A stretch of 64,000 nt of DNA, from contig CP136069.1 of NCBI GenBank assembly GCA_032622095.1, forward strand, positions 70,515,319 through 70,579,318, given 5' to 3'. How positions within the stretch are numbered: position 1 is the stretch's first letter; each line of letters starts with the position of its first letter. The DNA is from Siphonodentalium dalli (lineage: Eukaryota; Mollusca; Scaphopoda; Gadilida; Siphonodentaliidae). Positions 32,931 through 45,259 of the stretch are shown here, piece after piece. The position numbers were made by a program, and so were the translations under genes. A model generated the notes under the pieces. The model was not told the origin of the DNA. It saw nothing but the letters and a program-made list of their open reading frames with translations, and did no database searches.

Positions 32931-34437
32931 AACGTCAATAATGATGAAAGAAGACTCAATCATATCAAGAGGAGATGACAGCATGACACGACTGGAAGAA
33001 ATCATACCCAGCAACAATCACAATACGAAAAGCTGTGAATATACGTCCACACCTCGTAACTGTCATGATAAAGACAAGAGTGAATATATAACACCAATAA
33101 CAAATAACAACACGGAGACGACAAAACACGACTCCACAGGTAAGCAAAGAAGGCTACCAAAGAAAAATATCAACACGATAAGAAGTTCCATGGGTTCATC
33201 GCCACTGCTAACCGCAAATGGCAGAAATGCTGCTAAATTCATCTCACCAGCCATGACCGGAACTATCAAACCTGAGCAAATGAGAACAACAAGAATCAGA
33301 CAACCCCCGAAAAACTATACACCCAGCAGAAATGAATCTACCATCAAGGGTTACTATCTAAACTCCGGAAAGCTAAAGAAAAAGTCTACTCTGGCAGAAC
33401 AACGGGAAGACATAGTATCTAAAGATAAAGCTGGAAACTACATACTATCCATGCAATCTCAGTGATATTTACAATGCATATACAAAAGCTTTACTAGAGC
33501 TGATGGACGAAGAATAAAAAAAAACAAGGAGCTCGACATTACAATACGAACAAGTAATGATCGACGTGGTACACAGGCTGACGTCGTTATCAAAATAAAA
33601 ACAAGCAGAAAGAACAGAAGCAAAGCTACTCAAAGCTGCACTGTAAACTGCTATCACACGACCTATAGAGTTATGATTAACGGCAACAACAAAGACCATT
33701 ATATGCTGAATATACATAAAATCATTGCATCTAGGCTAACAAAAATGGTTAGCACCGATATACCAACATGCAATAAGACAGCTAAACATGTAAATAGCAC
33801 ACTATCGAATCACAGTTCCGCTATTCTGGAAACAATAAAATCCCCAGATAACGAAATACAATCAGAACCCTCATATAATACTCCATTTGAACTAGAGGTA
33901 CCATCTCCAGGCAGGATAAACGACTCAACTGCCAACAAACTACTACCCGAAAATATCATATCTACAACAAATAACGCAAACAAACAAAAAATCAGTAAAT
34001 AGGATTCAACCACATCTCCAGACAGAATTAACGAATCAGCTGTCAATACACAAACACCAACAAAACTCGTATCTATAACAAATAACGAGAATAAAAATGA
34101 CACAATTGTTGAACCCGAGATAACTGAGCAATCCTTAACAACTACTGACATCATCAGTAACTATGGCTCAACCAAAAATAAACAAATAGCAAAGAAAGCT
34201 ATACATGTAAACAAAATGTATACTGCAAAAAAAAGTGTCATAACTGCTGAATCAGAGATAAATCACCAACACTTATCAAACAACAGTATGCAAACAAAAG
34301 TAACATCTAATAACGACTTGAATACTGACAAAAACATAATCAGTGATAACACAACCAATGACTATACAAATAAAAATCTGGAAAGTATAGCAAAAAACAC
34401 CAGGGTCAACAAAAACCATCAAACACAAGATAACTGT
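32930..34437 (+). mobile_element. Gag-like ORF1 remnant on the plus strand, between two minus-strand RT fragments
   Basis: One plus frame runs through this block with only TGA at 33463 and TAG at 34000. It contains DGRRIKKNKELDITIRTS, then CTVNCYHTTYRVMINGNNK followed by DHYMLNIHKI. This resembles the ORF1 at 51700 (VTIHLIRTQNKIMLQGTKYN). A Ser/Thr/Asn-rich tail follows. Both edges join RT fragments of opposite strand, so the block looks inserted or rearranged. I call it LINE ORF1-derived with moderate confidence. Confidence 0.6.
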
Positions 34438-34440
34438 TAA

Positions 34441-34670
34441 CGGTATCAATTTTCTTCCCTTTAAACAGAAACGAGACTTTCTTGGATAGACTCGCTTTAG
34501 ATAAATTTAATATTTTTGTTTTATCCACATTGACGGTTAATTTCCATTGACTACAATATTTTTCAAAAATATCGAGTTGTTGCTGTAACCCTTTAGGTGT
34601 TTCCGCCATAATAACTGTATCGTCGGCGTAAAGAATCATAAATATTTTCAAATGGTAGTTCAATTTGTCA
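34441..34670 (-). mobile_element. Second LINE RT fragment around motif C
   Basis: The minus frame reads LKIFMILYADDTVIMAETPK, then QQQLDIFEKYCSQWKLTVNV and DKTKI. This is the FADD/YADD region of RT. It overlaps in content with the fragment at 31262-32930, so it comes from a separate copy. It ends near the palindrome at 34699. Confidence 0.85.
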
Positions 34671-34698
34671 CCTATCCTCCGCGTCTACAGTTTTCAGT

Positions 34699-35056
34699 CC
34701 CAATGGTAATTGCATAAACAACATGGCGATAACCACGACAATTGTAGTCGTAGTCTTAACCCTTTACCCAACAGAACGGCCCTGTGCCAATGCATTCTCT
34801 TATATATGCGAGTCGACCATAGGTCGCCTCGCATATATAAGAGAATGCATTGGCCTAAATGCATTTTTCTTTCATTCTTTAACAATTTTATAATTTTTAA
34901 TGTGTTAAGCCAATGCATTGTAATGTGTTAAGCCTATGGTCGACTCGCATATATAAGAGAATGCATTGGCACAGGGCCGTTCTGTTGGGTAAAGGGTTAA
35001 GACTACGACTACAATTGTCGTGGTTATCGCCATGTTGTTTATGCAATTACCATTGG
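34699..35056. repeat. 358 bp nested palindrome centred on a TTAA MITE
   Basis: Left-arm sequence ccaatggtaattgcataaac at 34699 is matched by its complement ending at 35056. The complementarity continues inward through gtagtcgtagtcttaaccc to the MITE arms. The symmetry axis is the same as that of the MITE inside. Confidence 0.85.
34756..35000. mobile_element. TTAA-flanked MITE with terminal hairpin, copy 2
   Basis: TTAA 34756-34759 and 34997-35000 flank inverted ends ccctttacccaacagaacgg. Bases 34786-34854 form a hairpin with 27 bp perfect arms (gccaatgcattctcttatat onward). The mirror hairpin on the right is partly deleted. PiggyBac-type origin is inferred from TTAA and the CCCTTT terminus. 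There is no ORF. Confidence 0.85.
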
Positions 35057-35264
35057 AAACAGCAGTCTCGCGCAATCACGCCCGCTTTTAAACGGAACAA
35101 AAGAGTTCGCGATCTTTTGCGAGATCTCGCGCCAGTTGCGCATACTCTGGATTAACGTACTTGATATGTCTTTAACTATCCATGATTGTGTCCGCCCACT
35201 TTATTATTTTTTCCCATGTCATTATTTACACTATATATTCAAGACATTGTATGTCCATATCTGA
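35057..35264. other. Short stretch without recognised gene
   Basis: I see gatctcgcg-containing words and no coding signal. Confidence 0.3.
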
Positions 35265-35600
35265 TTTAATGAGGCACGTATAATCTGGCGTATAATCTGG
35301 CGTGTGATTCCATGTTGTCAGCAATATCGTTTATATAGATTAAAAATAGCTGAGAGCCGACTATACGGACCCCTGCCACTATATTGGCGAATAGTTAGAA
35401 AAGCTAGAATTTATTTGCACCTTTGCTGCCGCCTATCGAGATAATTTGTGAACGATTTAACCAAACTGTCTGTTATTCCATAGTGTTTTAGTTTGAGTAA
35501 GAGACCTTTGTGCCATACTTTGTCAAAAAGCTTTCGAGATGTCACAGAAAACAGCACACGCGTGTACAGCTTGGTGTATTCTGTGAAAGATTTCAATATG
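35265..35600 (-). mobile_element. LINE RT fragment, motif A to motif C, Jockey/CR1-like
   Basis: The minus strand reads FCDISKAF, a one-base shift in a T run, then DKVWHKGLLLKLKHYGITDS and NYLDRRQQRCK. In other frames it continues LFLIYINDIADNMESHARLY. The catalytic ADD after LY is replaced, so the fragment is inactive. It belongs to a different lineage from the fragment at 31262-32930. Confidence 0.85.
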
Positions 35601-35619
35601 TCTGATCCCCGTGTGACGG

Positions 35620-36450
35620 TGACGACATTCTGCTATATACCATACTGAGCTAAACCGATTCAACGTAAGGGCGACGACATACATGTACCGCTAAGTATAA
35701 CATACAGAGATAATCCTATTCAACATGTGACACCCAATATCCACGATCCATGTCTAACGGCAACGACATACAGGCAGCGTTATACCATACGGGGATAAAC
35801 CGATTCAACGTGTGATTCCTGTATAAAGGTGACGACATGGCTGAATGTACCGCTATTATACCATACGGAGATAAACCGATTCAATGTAACGGCGACGACA
35901 TAAGGCACCGCTATACCATACGGAGAAAAACCGATTCGACGTGTGACGCCGACATCCTTGATCCATGTCATACGACAACGTAATACAGCTACCGCTATAC
36001 CATACGGAGATAAGCCAATTCAATGTAATGGCGACGACACAATGCACCGCTATACCATACGGAGAAAACCCGATTCAACGTGTGACACCGATATCCTTGA
36101 TCCATGTCATACGACAACGTCATACAGCTACCGCTATACCATACGGAGATAAGCCAATTCAATGTAATGGCGACGACACAATGCACCGCTATACCATACG
36201 GAGAAAACCCGATTCAACGTGTGACACCGATATCCTTGATCCATGTCATACGACAACGTCATACAGCTACCGCTATACCATACGGAGATAAGCCAATTCA
36301 ATGTAATGGGGACGAGCCGGACGACATAAGGCACCGCTATACCATACAGAGAAAACCCGATTCAACGTGTAACACCGATATCATTGATCCCTGCCATACA
36401 GCAACGACACACAGCTGCCGATATACCATAACCATATACTATAACCATAA
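35620..36450. repeat. 139 bp tandem array
   Basis: The phrase cgtgtgacaccgatatcctt recurs at about 35939, 36079 and 36218 (139 bp apart). A related half unit (taccatacggagataagcca) alternates with it, so each 139 bp unit is two diverged halves. Similarity within the central units is near perfect. The array continues after intervening insertions at 37318-37475 and 37876-37900. Confidence 0.9.
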
Positions 36451-36470
36451 TCCAAATTTCCCACGCATAA

Positions 36471-37031
36471 AAGGGGTACTGTACGCCAACTGTTGTTGTT
36501 GGTTTCTATAGTCTCCGAGTCGGAGAATAAGGTAAAAAAAAATTCATTATTTGAAAGTCTGTTGAGTACGAAGTAGTGTTACGGATGACAAATTTACCGG
36601 AATGCAAAAATACAAATTGTCGTTGTCGAGTAATTTTTGTACAGTTTTCAACCAAATGAATCAAATAAAAGTTATATTATAGGCATACTAGTCCCATATA
36701 ATCATTTAAGTTATTGTATCGTCGCTAGTCAGTGAGTGGCTTGAGTGTTCTCCCCGTATCATCATAATATTTTAAGCGATCGTGTATCCCTCAATTACTT
36801 TGTTTGATTACGGAAATTCGTAATTTAATTGACGCCATTTTATGGCTCCAGTCATAAATTCAATTTATATCAAATTATCAACTTTTAAATTATTAAATTT
36901 TAAGATAGCCTATTAACCTGAGCGTTTACAGAATACATCTTCGACTCAAATTATTTATGTTTCTATATAGTATCGATATCAGATCGTTGTTGTCAACGGA
37001 AATTTAATGAAAATGGCGTACAGTACCCCTT
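36471..37031. mobile_element. TAA-flanked MITE, PIF/Harbinger-like
   Basis: The ends aaggggtactgtacgcca and the complement tggcgtacagtacccctt are perfect 18 bp inverted repeats. TAA occurs immediately outside both ends, a typical PIF/Harbinger 3 bp target duplication. The interior is AT-rich, 561 bases in total, with no ORF. It lies within the broken 139 bp array. Confidence 0.7.
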
Positions 37032-37035
37032 TAAC

Positions 37036-37317
37036 GCAAACGATCAATTTATTACTATATTGACAAATGACTGTCCCACTCTAAACACGAATAATATGTA
37101 AACTGATCCGTCGCTTCTTCGATGCTCGTGCTGAGCAAATAACAGTTAGGTAACCATAAATATAATACATGATACCGAGACTCCTTGTACATCTCAGCAT
37201 GTAATTTTGTTCTTGTATATCTTATTATCACACGTTTTTGTATATACAATTATCCATTGTATTAGCAAACTGTCCTCGTGTGGATGTTTTTTTTTTTTTG
37301 CCAATAAATCATTATCT
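37036..37317 (+). mobile_element. Possible LINE 3' end scrap
   Basis: The block ends ttttgccaataaatcattat followed by ctatctac just before array sequence resumes. That looks like an AATAAA and ATCT-type LINE tail. No coding part is present, so this is tentative. Confidence 0.3.
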
Positions 37318-37900
37318 ATCTACGGAGGTAAAACGATTCAATTTTACGGCGACGGCATCAGGCACCGCGCTATACCATTATGTATACCGAGATAAACCGA
37401 TTCAACATGTGACACCGATGTCCTTGATCCCTGTCATACGGCAACGACATATAGCTACCGCTATACCATACGGAGTTAACCCTTTACCCAACAAACCGGC
37501 CAAAACCGGCCAAATAAAGCTTCAACAGCCTAAAATATCTTCGGTATGTCTCAATAGAACCATACAAATATGGATATCATTGGAACCGGCTCCTTTACCA
37601 CATTGTGATAGTTACAGTTATGCCCTGTGCCAATGCATTCTCTTATATATGCGAGTCGACCATAGGTCGCCTCGCATATATAAGAGAATGCATTGGCCTA
37701 AAAAAAAACACTTTTTAACACTTTTTACCATTTTTTCTTACATTCTTTAACAATTTTATAATTTTTAATGTGTTAAGCCAATGCATTCTCTTATATATGC
37801 GAGGCGACCTATGGTCGACTCGCATATATAAGAGAATGCATTGGCACATGGCCCTTCTGTTGGGTAAAGGGTTAAACCGATTCAACGTTTGACACCAAAC
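37318..37900. repeat. Continuation of the 139 bp array, split by a MITE
   Basis: Array phrases (ctaccgctataccatacgga, accgattcaac) lie at 37318-37475 and resume at 37876. Intact units read cggagataaaccgattc. Here the sequence reads cggag, TTAA, element, TTAA, accgattc. The surviving intact units therefore document the empty insertion site. Confidence 0.85.
37476..37875. mobile_element. TTAA-flanked MITE with two terminal hairpins, copy 3
   Basis: TTAA at 37476-37479 and 37872-37875 flank ccctttacccaaca ends. Each half carries a hairpin with 27 bp arms: 37629-37697 and 37777-37845. The left part has an extra roughly 130 bp segment (aaccggccaaaaccggccaa onward) absent from copy 2. There is no ORF. 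PiggyBac-type origin is inferred. Confidence 0.88.
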
Positions 37901-40229
37901 ACATCAATATCGATGAAGCTCACATCACGCTTTTGTACATAGATTGATCGAGAGTTATCTCTCTTCCATTATAGTATTGATTTATATTGATATGAGCGTT
38001 CTCATGTTCTGCTGGTCGGGTGTGTGTCGACATTCACCGCCAAGCCTGCACACAGTGTGTCTGCCATTTGCAGAATGAGGTATCTGTGGACCTCATGCTG
38101 CTTAGCCCTCATCTTCTGGGAAGTATATATAGTCTCAAATTAACATTGTTTTAGTTACTTTTTCCCTTCCGGAAGTTTCTATATCCCCTAATTTGCAGAA
38201 GATAAAATGCATAACTGAGGTGACTAATGGGTGAACATCACCAACTTCAACTGGGCAAATCCAATCTGCATGATCCTTGGTCTCTCATAAGCCTAAGCAT
38301 AATTAGGTACACATTGGCTGAATTTCGTCACCTTCTGGGGATCTCATTCAGCAAATGACGGACACACAATTTGCAGGCTTGTTCGCCGCCCCCCAGAAAG
38401 ATGCCCTGTCAGATTTACATCATACAACATCATCTGCACCAGAACATACTAAGATCTATAACCCATTATCGGATGTTTTCGTCTCTCAAAAAAAAGCATC
38501 TCTAAATGTTCACTTTGTTTTTGGTGTGAGGCCAACTGTGAAAGCCAATGAGTCGATGACGTGCATGCAGACGATCGTCGTGACTTGAATTAAAATGATG
38601 TGGAATGATCGAATGGGAGTATAGAGAATGAAGTCTACATAAATTCAACGTATTTTATATCCAAATTGATAATACATAACGTCATTCCGTACAAAATCGG
38701 TTGAAAAAGCTTCCGTTGCGATAAAAAATAATGAATAACATTATGAGAATGATGTTTGTCGTGGTTGTATCTGGTTGCTGTGGTGTTTCCATAAACATAC
38801 GTTTTTTGGGGAATTAAAGATACATAATCCGATTTCTTCGGGTTCGGGGGTAAAACATATTAGATTTGAGTCGAGGAACCTACACATCAAAGAATGTAGA
38901 GTTATCAGATTTCGAGTTTTGAAATCTGTTATTTTTCACCACCTAGAATATTTGGCTGCCAGGAACATATTCGACGAATGCCGACCGACATACTCTCGTT
39001 ACCCAATTGCTTTGAACAAAATGTTGATATATAACACCTTTTTGGCAATTTTATACCAGAGTTGACAGTGGTTAGCATTATATTTTGGAAATTAATCGAT
39101 TCTGATAACTGAAGCGGCATTTCAAGAAATGTTGCTGGAATCTGTTGATATGGGGATTATCGAATCGGATGGTGTAAAAAACGCCTCAATGTACACGAGC
39201 AGCATCACCATAACAACAATGCTAAAAACTACTGTCCAATGTCACACAAAGTCAATCGTCCTACCCGCGGCAATGCATGCATGCGCCGAGAGGTGTACAA
39301 TTGAGCTGCACGTCTTGTAATGGCCCCAGTAACATATATTTTTACTAATGAATCCCCCGATAAAAAAATATGTCAGTATTTTCCCCCAGAATGATGTGCC
39401 GAGTGGCCATATGAAAATATCGTTACAAACAATGCTCGAGGCACTATTTAACTTGATTGATGTGATCAGCGTAACAATACACGGTTGTCCGGCGCTTTGG
39501 GACCGCAAGTTGATAGATTGCACATGTAATTAATGGCGCAGAGTCGTTATTTGGTGGGGAAAGTCCAGATTCAGATTAGGGATCACACTCCGTACAATGT
39601 GGTTTGATGAAAGAACAGACCAAATCTGCAAACGAACAGACCGTAATCAATCCCTTGGGTTTAAATTCTTGCAGAATATAAACGATCCATATCAAAGTAT
39701 TTAAAATACAAACGGTGAGAATTTACTGAAATTAGCCATGCTTGATAGTAACGCTGGGGAAGCACTTCGGCTGATGGCGAAGCTTGTCAATTTCATCACG
39801 TTCATTTCATATTTCAATCTCTAAAATATCACGGACACACATGTTGCTTTCAACTGTGCTCGGCGAAAACGTTACCATTGGCCGAATTCACGTAAACCTG
39901 TATATAGCTGAATGTATCTTCTGCTTTGTTCGCAATTATATCTTTCTTCTTATTCAAGAAATAATACGATTATATGATATCTATAGATTATCAGATACAT
40001 GTGTGTAACTACATGTATCTAGTCTTATAACAGCTCCATATTTGAAAATGTTTGGTGTCGTTAAATGTAGTCGTTTCGCACAGCATTCTCAGTAGTGTCG
40101 AAACACAAGTGTTGTGCGTTAGTTAAAAAATAGCAAATGTTGCGGTCTTGTAATTGCATTTGAGCTTCATCTCCCATTATAGGGTCTCAGAACTCTAATA
40201 GAAATGTCAGTCAATTTATTCTATTAAAT
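37901..40229. other. Stretch without supported gene
   Basis: A short signal-peptide-like frame begins at about 38076 (MRYLWTSCCLALIFW) before a possible donor, but no downstream exon is recognised. Open stretches at 38355, 38775 and 39129 show no family motif. I see no element ends. Confidence 0.3.
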
Positions 40230-40540
40230 ACACACACGTACACCCTAAATCTAGTTGGATAAGAAGTTATCCAACAGTCAATCAACCGTTGTATGCCCAC
40301 AGCACCTATCCAGGTTGTGTGAAAAGTTGCATGACAATTTTGTTGGATACACTTTTACACAACGTTGCATATATATTTACTACTAACGGTTGTATGTTAA
40401 TTATGCAACGTGTTGGATGAAATTTCACACAACACTCAATCAAGGTTAATTGCCAACAGCACCTATCTACGTTTATTGAACTGTTGGGTGTTGGGTATGG
40501 TTGGATGACATTTGTTGATTGGAAAGTTTACCCAACGTTG
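40230..40540. repeat. Degenerate repeat rich in GTTGGAT and CACACAAC
   Basis: The phrase caacagtcaatcaacc...cacagcacctatc at about 40272 recurs at about 40432 (160 bp). Both inverted and direct versions of gttgtgtgaaa are present. No coding is seen. Confidence 0.55.
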
Positions 40541-40541
40541 A

Positions 40542-40880
40542 TTGGAAAGTAAAATGGGGCAAGACGTCGTGGATAGCTTTGCCGGTATAGTATACCTTTG
40601 TTATAATTATTCTTTGTACGATTCACTGATTATGTAGGCTTTATGTATTGAGTGTATATTTATTTATATTTGCCAAATTTTGAAGTTTACACAACTGCAC
40701 GCTGACAGCACTAATTTGACTAAAGTAGTACACTCATACACTCAACACATAAAGCCTACATAATCAGTGAATCGTACAAAGAATAATTATAACAAAGGTA
40801 TACTATACCGGCAAAGCTATCCACGACGTCTTGCCCCATTTTACTTTCCAAATGGGGCAAGACGTCGTGGATAGCTTAAT
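40542..40880. mobile_element. 310 bp palindrome plus an extra copy of its end
   Basis: Bases 40542-40658 are repeated inverted at about 40732-40851, nearly perfectly (arms contain ggggcaagacgtcgtggata). The loop is about 75 bases. A third copy of the end, atggggcaagacgtcgtgga, follows directly at 40853. It looks like a foldback MITE with a partial tandem end. Confidence 0.85.
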
Positions 40881-42318
40881 TTTCGAGTCGCCGATTATTT
40901 TTTTATAGTGACTTGATATACGGTTTTAATAACAATCTATGCCATAAAATATGATTAAAATACTATAATTCATCACTATTTGAAACACCTGTGTCTCAGA
41001 AGATGTCCATAGATAAATAGAAAACTGCTGAAATCATAGAATGACTTCCCCCCTTTGTATCCCAGAATGCAACAGAATTCAAACTTTTTCAATGGAAGGG
41101 GAAGAACTCTATCTTTAATATATAGAGTTATTCCCTCTGCATTTAACATAATACTGCTTTTTACTGCAATCTAGATGACAAAACGCGTTGGCAACTCAAC
41201 AAAAACAACATGTCATCAGTTTATTACACCGGACAAGTTGATAATACAATGTTTTGGAGCTTCCTCTTTCAAATGGTATATACTATGGCATTTATTTTAT
41301 ATAATGTAATCTGGGGTTCGAAAATTAAGTGGACCTTTAACTATGACAATATACAGATTCTATTCACAAACACTGATTCAAATTCAAATTGCGACTGTTG
41401 CGTCTGATTGAAATAAAACAAATACAATTATGTAAATATGAAGCTGTATAATGTATATGCATTGACCATTCAACATAATAACAAAACTCGCAAAACAATC
41501 ATTTCAAATGAAGACAAGTGCACGTGCATGTCTGTCGGCGAATGGCTGTTTCATGTCTTTGAAGAATGGAAATATTAATAATACCCCCCTCAATATTGCT
41601 TGAACTGCACCTGGTGGCAATCAGTGCCATGCGTATAATTCCATTCTTCAAAGATTCAAACTCACCGCTTTGTGTTGAGACCGAATGTGGCACACGATGA
41701 CATACGCAGACGTCCTGCATGATTTAATATGAGTGTGTGAGTGTGGGTGGATGACATATTTTGAATGGGGATTTCAGGACAACTCCAGGGCAAAAGTTAT
41801 ATATGAATCAGTTGTCATGGAACTAAAGCAGGTACACGTATACAATTAAACAGCCATTATATTTAACCAGCGGGTGCGCGAGGCAAATTATATACAATTG
41901 TTCAATAAATTTATTTTTGAGAATATTTTCTGGAATTACAACACTTAAACTACTTTCGAAAAATGTTATTTAAAATAAAAAAAAAAAATACACCAACATT
42001 ATAATGGAACAACTTCCAAGCCTAACCACCCACCCCGATAAATGCATATTGTTTTATACACATCAAGTCACACTCAGAAGTATTTGCGACTCTGTAACTT
42101 TTATTCCGCAGATTAGCATATAAATCCCCATTTAATATTGGTCACTTGACTAGCTCCCCCTTAAATTAACAATACAAATAGTGTAATCGTTGCGACTACC
42201 GATATATATATATTTGTTAAGTTTTTATTGATAAAAAATATATATACAGCAATAAAGAAGATCTCTCACACGCCCTTTCGTTCACCCACGCTACCAATAC
42301 CTTACATACATCCTTTTA
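40881..42318. other. Noncoding stretch
   Basis: No gene is recognised. Around 41554-41585 and 41634-41661 the words tctttgaagaatgga and ccattcttcaaaga face each other, marking a small inverted repeat of about 110 bases. Confidence 0.4.
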
Positions 42319-44387
42319 CCCCTGTACTATAGATTCCAAATACCCGTGTTTTGACTGTGGGGAACGTATCGAATACTATGGATACCGGCAATTTAATAGT
42401 GTGTGCGATTCCCCGTCATTTACAAGAACAGACAAAATCCAGAACTATAGATCTCCGTTTGCTGCGCGTGGAGGCGAACACATGTTAATGGGTAAAGAGA
42501 TCTTACTCTAATGTTATACATGAATGGATATAGTAATGCCTATTTGAGTAAGTTGGCGAGTGGTTTAGTTGATGTATAAAGGTACATCTATGTGCCAAGT
42601 TTCCGATAGTTGTGTTATTTTGTCCACAATTACATGTGCACTGTGAACATTCATTTCATCGGTATAGTGCGTGGAATACTTGTTATCATGTTGAGATGTT
42701 TTACCTCACATTGATTGCGTATTAGAGCGGAATATAGGGAATTTAATGTACGTATAACGTGACACCCCACCCCAGTCTATTCATATCTGAACCCACATGT
42801 TCCATGGCGGTCGGCTTGCTCCGCCTCTGTTATTGCTACTACACAAATGCTTACATCATTTTACGCTGAACACGAGTACAAAAGATCATAAGTGAAAACG
42901 CTCTTTATAACAGGTAGATGTTTTCTTGATCAACATCATAGAAGACTATATATACAGCTTTTCCTGGCTTTCCTTGTATTTACATGGTTCATGGTAAATA
43001 TATTTAATGATGTATGTACGAACACAAAGGGATAGAGACGGATAGAGTGATCACAAATAAACCCCATAGACAGAAAAAAAAATTACACATGGTGATTATA
43101 TGGGTGTCAGATTGAGCTGGGTAACTTTTAACTGTATGTCGTATACATACGATTTCGATACATGTACAATGTAATCGAAAACAAACTGAATTGCCGGAGA
43201 TAACAGACTGATTAAAATATTTCCAAGTGGAAAGGGTGCAAATATATAATTCAAGTATATTTTCCAAAGTGTTGCTGTTACTTTTTGTTTATGGAGAAAC
43301 TTAGATTTTACAACCAAATTATACTGAATGTAGGAAAACATCATACCAGTGGTATAAAGTATAATTTGCAGTTATATTAGCTGGGAAATTCAGTTATTGG
43401 AATGATTACAACCTATTCTCCAGTCTTAATTTTCAAACTCAGTGCATTTTCTGCCATGGAATCGCAGTAACATTCATGTATAGGGTCTCCACTGCCCGAG
43501 TGCACCTCCATCCCTTGAACCAGGTATTATTTCCGAGTCCTGAAAACTATACCTGCACCCCATTCGGTTGAAATTCTTCAATGGTTACTCAAGATTTACA
43601 ACTGTTAGAAACCTCCAATCCAACAACTCCAACCGATCGAAACTTCTCAACTGATTGCCATTTAACTCCATAATTCAAGCAATATGTGGGATCATCGTGA
43701 ACTTTGGAACGAAGATTATAGTGATGCCCCAACCCCTATCGACACGTCCCTACATGAAATTCCCAATTGTTGAGTACTTTGGTGAGATTCGGCCCTGTCA
43801 CAACATAATTTATGTGGAAACCCTTATTTATCAAAGGCAACTTCTCTCTGTTTATGAAACCCATCTCAAAATATATCTATATGTATAATTTAAACCCAGC
43901 ATCCCAACATGATACGACATTGATGTTATTGGCCCCGTGAGAACTTAGCACGACGACAAATGGTTAATGGATGAGTGCGCAATACACCAAGCGATAATCC
44001 TACATATCGACATTCGCACGCGTTTCATTGCGGTGACAACCACTAATTCAGCCTCGTATACTTGTAATTTTAACACCGTGTTCTACCCAATGCTGTGTTA
44101 TTTCTGTACTATGGAACTCCCTAAGTTGGTAATTTATCAGTCCGTCAAGTGAGTTCTTATTTTCCCCAAGATAGACAATTCGCGTACTACAGAATAACAA
44201 AGCAGCGTTATGGCACTCCATTCACCCCAAAACCGAGCAGCTTGCTGCTGAAATGAATCCCAGTTACAGACGGCTCGCCGAGAATATCATATAAGTCAGT
44301 TCACTCGCTTTACAAGACTAGGAAATTACCGAGGAACGTTCTCCGTCGGTTAAAACACGGCTATTGGGAATCTATAGTACAGGCCCC
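42319..44387. mobile_element. 2.07 kb nonautonomous TIR element, copy 2
   Basis: The left end cccctgtactatagattcc continues aaatacccgtgtttt. The complement of the right end reads ggggcctgtactatagattc then ccaatagccgtgtttt, giving about 30 bp TIRs. Inner blocks match copy 1 in order, for example ttagttgatgtataaaggtaca at about 42560 against about 17490, and atcatataagtcag near 44290 against about 18870. GTACTATAG-like words recur. No transposase ORF is seen. Confidence 0.75.
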
Positions 44388-45259
44388 AGACCTCTCACTC
44401 ATCGTGACATGTCTGAATATATATCATGAAACCCCTACTATATCATTAAAAAAGCCATCACATATTAATTTTCCTTATCTCTCACTATTTACATATCATT
44501 TGGCATCGCGCCAACATAATGACCGCACGTCTTCGCATTGATTCAGGTGGATTAATACTATCTCGAAAAGCCGCGCATGATACCAACACCAGACAATGCA
44601 AAAATTATTGTCCAACTTCGTTGCACTAACGAACATAGACACAAAAACAAAGAGGCAAATTGGGGGACATATTTTCTGTCGCCAGCCCCAGAGCGCGCAA
44701 TATTGTCGTATACGGTTGCGAAGCGTTTCAGCCAACGCTGTAAATGTACGGATGTTGCAGCTTCTTTTCAAGGTTTTCGGGACTCTCGTCATGCATCGAT
44801 TGGTGGCATCAATCCTTCAGGCGTGTTGGAGTTTTGGTTACCGATATATTGCCTTCTATTTTGGTCGGGGCAAGTTGCAACTGGGGTGACGCATGGCTAG
44901 TCAGACCGCATACATTTCACAGTAACACATATAAATTGAATCGATTGATAGAATATTTAGACCCATACCAGTTCCATATATATCCCCACAGAGGATAGAT
45001 GTACATGTAGCTGATGTCAGGTAGTCACAATTGTCACCCTTGATTTTTAGATACATTTATGGGAATTTGTCGCCGCTATCGCCCTGGAATATCACCCTCA
45101 TGCCTCGCGGCCTCGGGTGACTGCAGGTCATGAGCGATCGACACATATCCGTGACTCGTACAAGTGCCGCCGACAGTTGTATTATGAATTAGGTAACTTT
45201 GTTACCAACAAAACACAGCAAATTTCCCTTCAAATGCACAAAAATATCAAAGTAACACA
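44388..45259. other. Noncoding stretch beyond the last exon
   Basis: This is the 3' side of the minus-strand gene. No clear AATAAA is close to its stop. Open frames on both strands near 44500-45000 show no family motif. Confidence 0.35.

Noticed and set aside
35943-36511. Long frames over the 139 bp array (CHTTTSYSYRYTIRR words)
   Set aside because: They are repeat translations. Opposite-strand frames are equally open.
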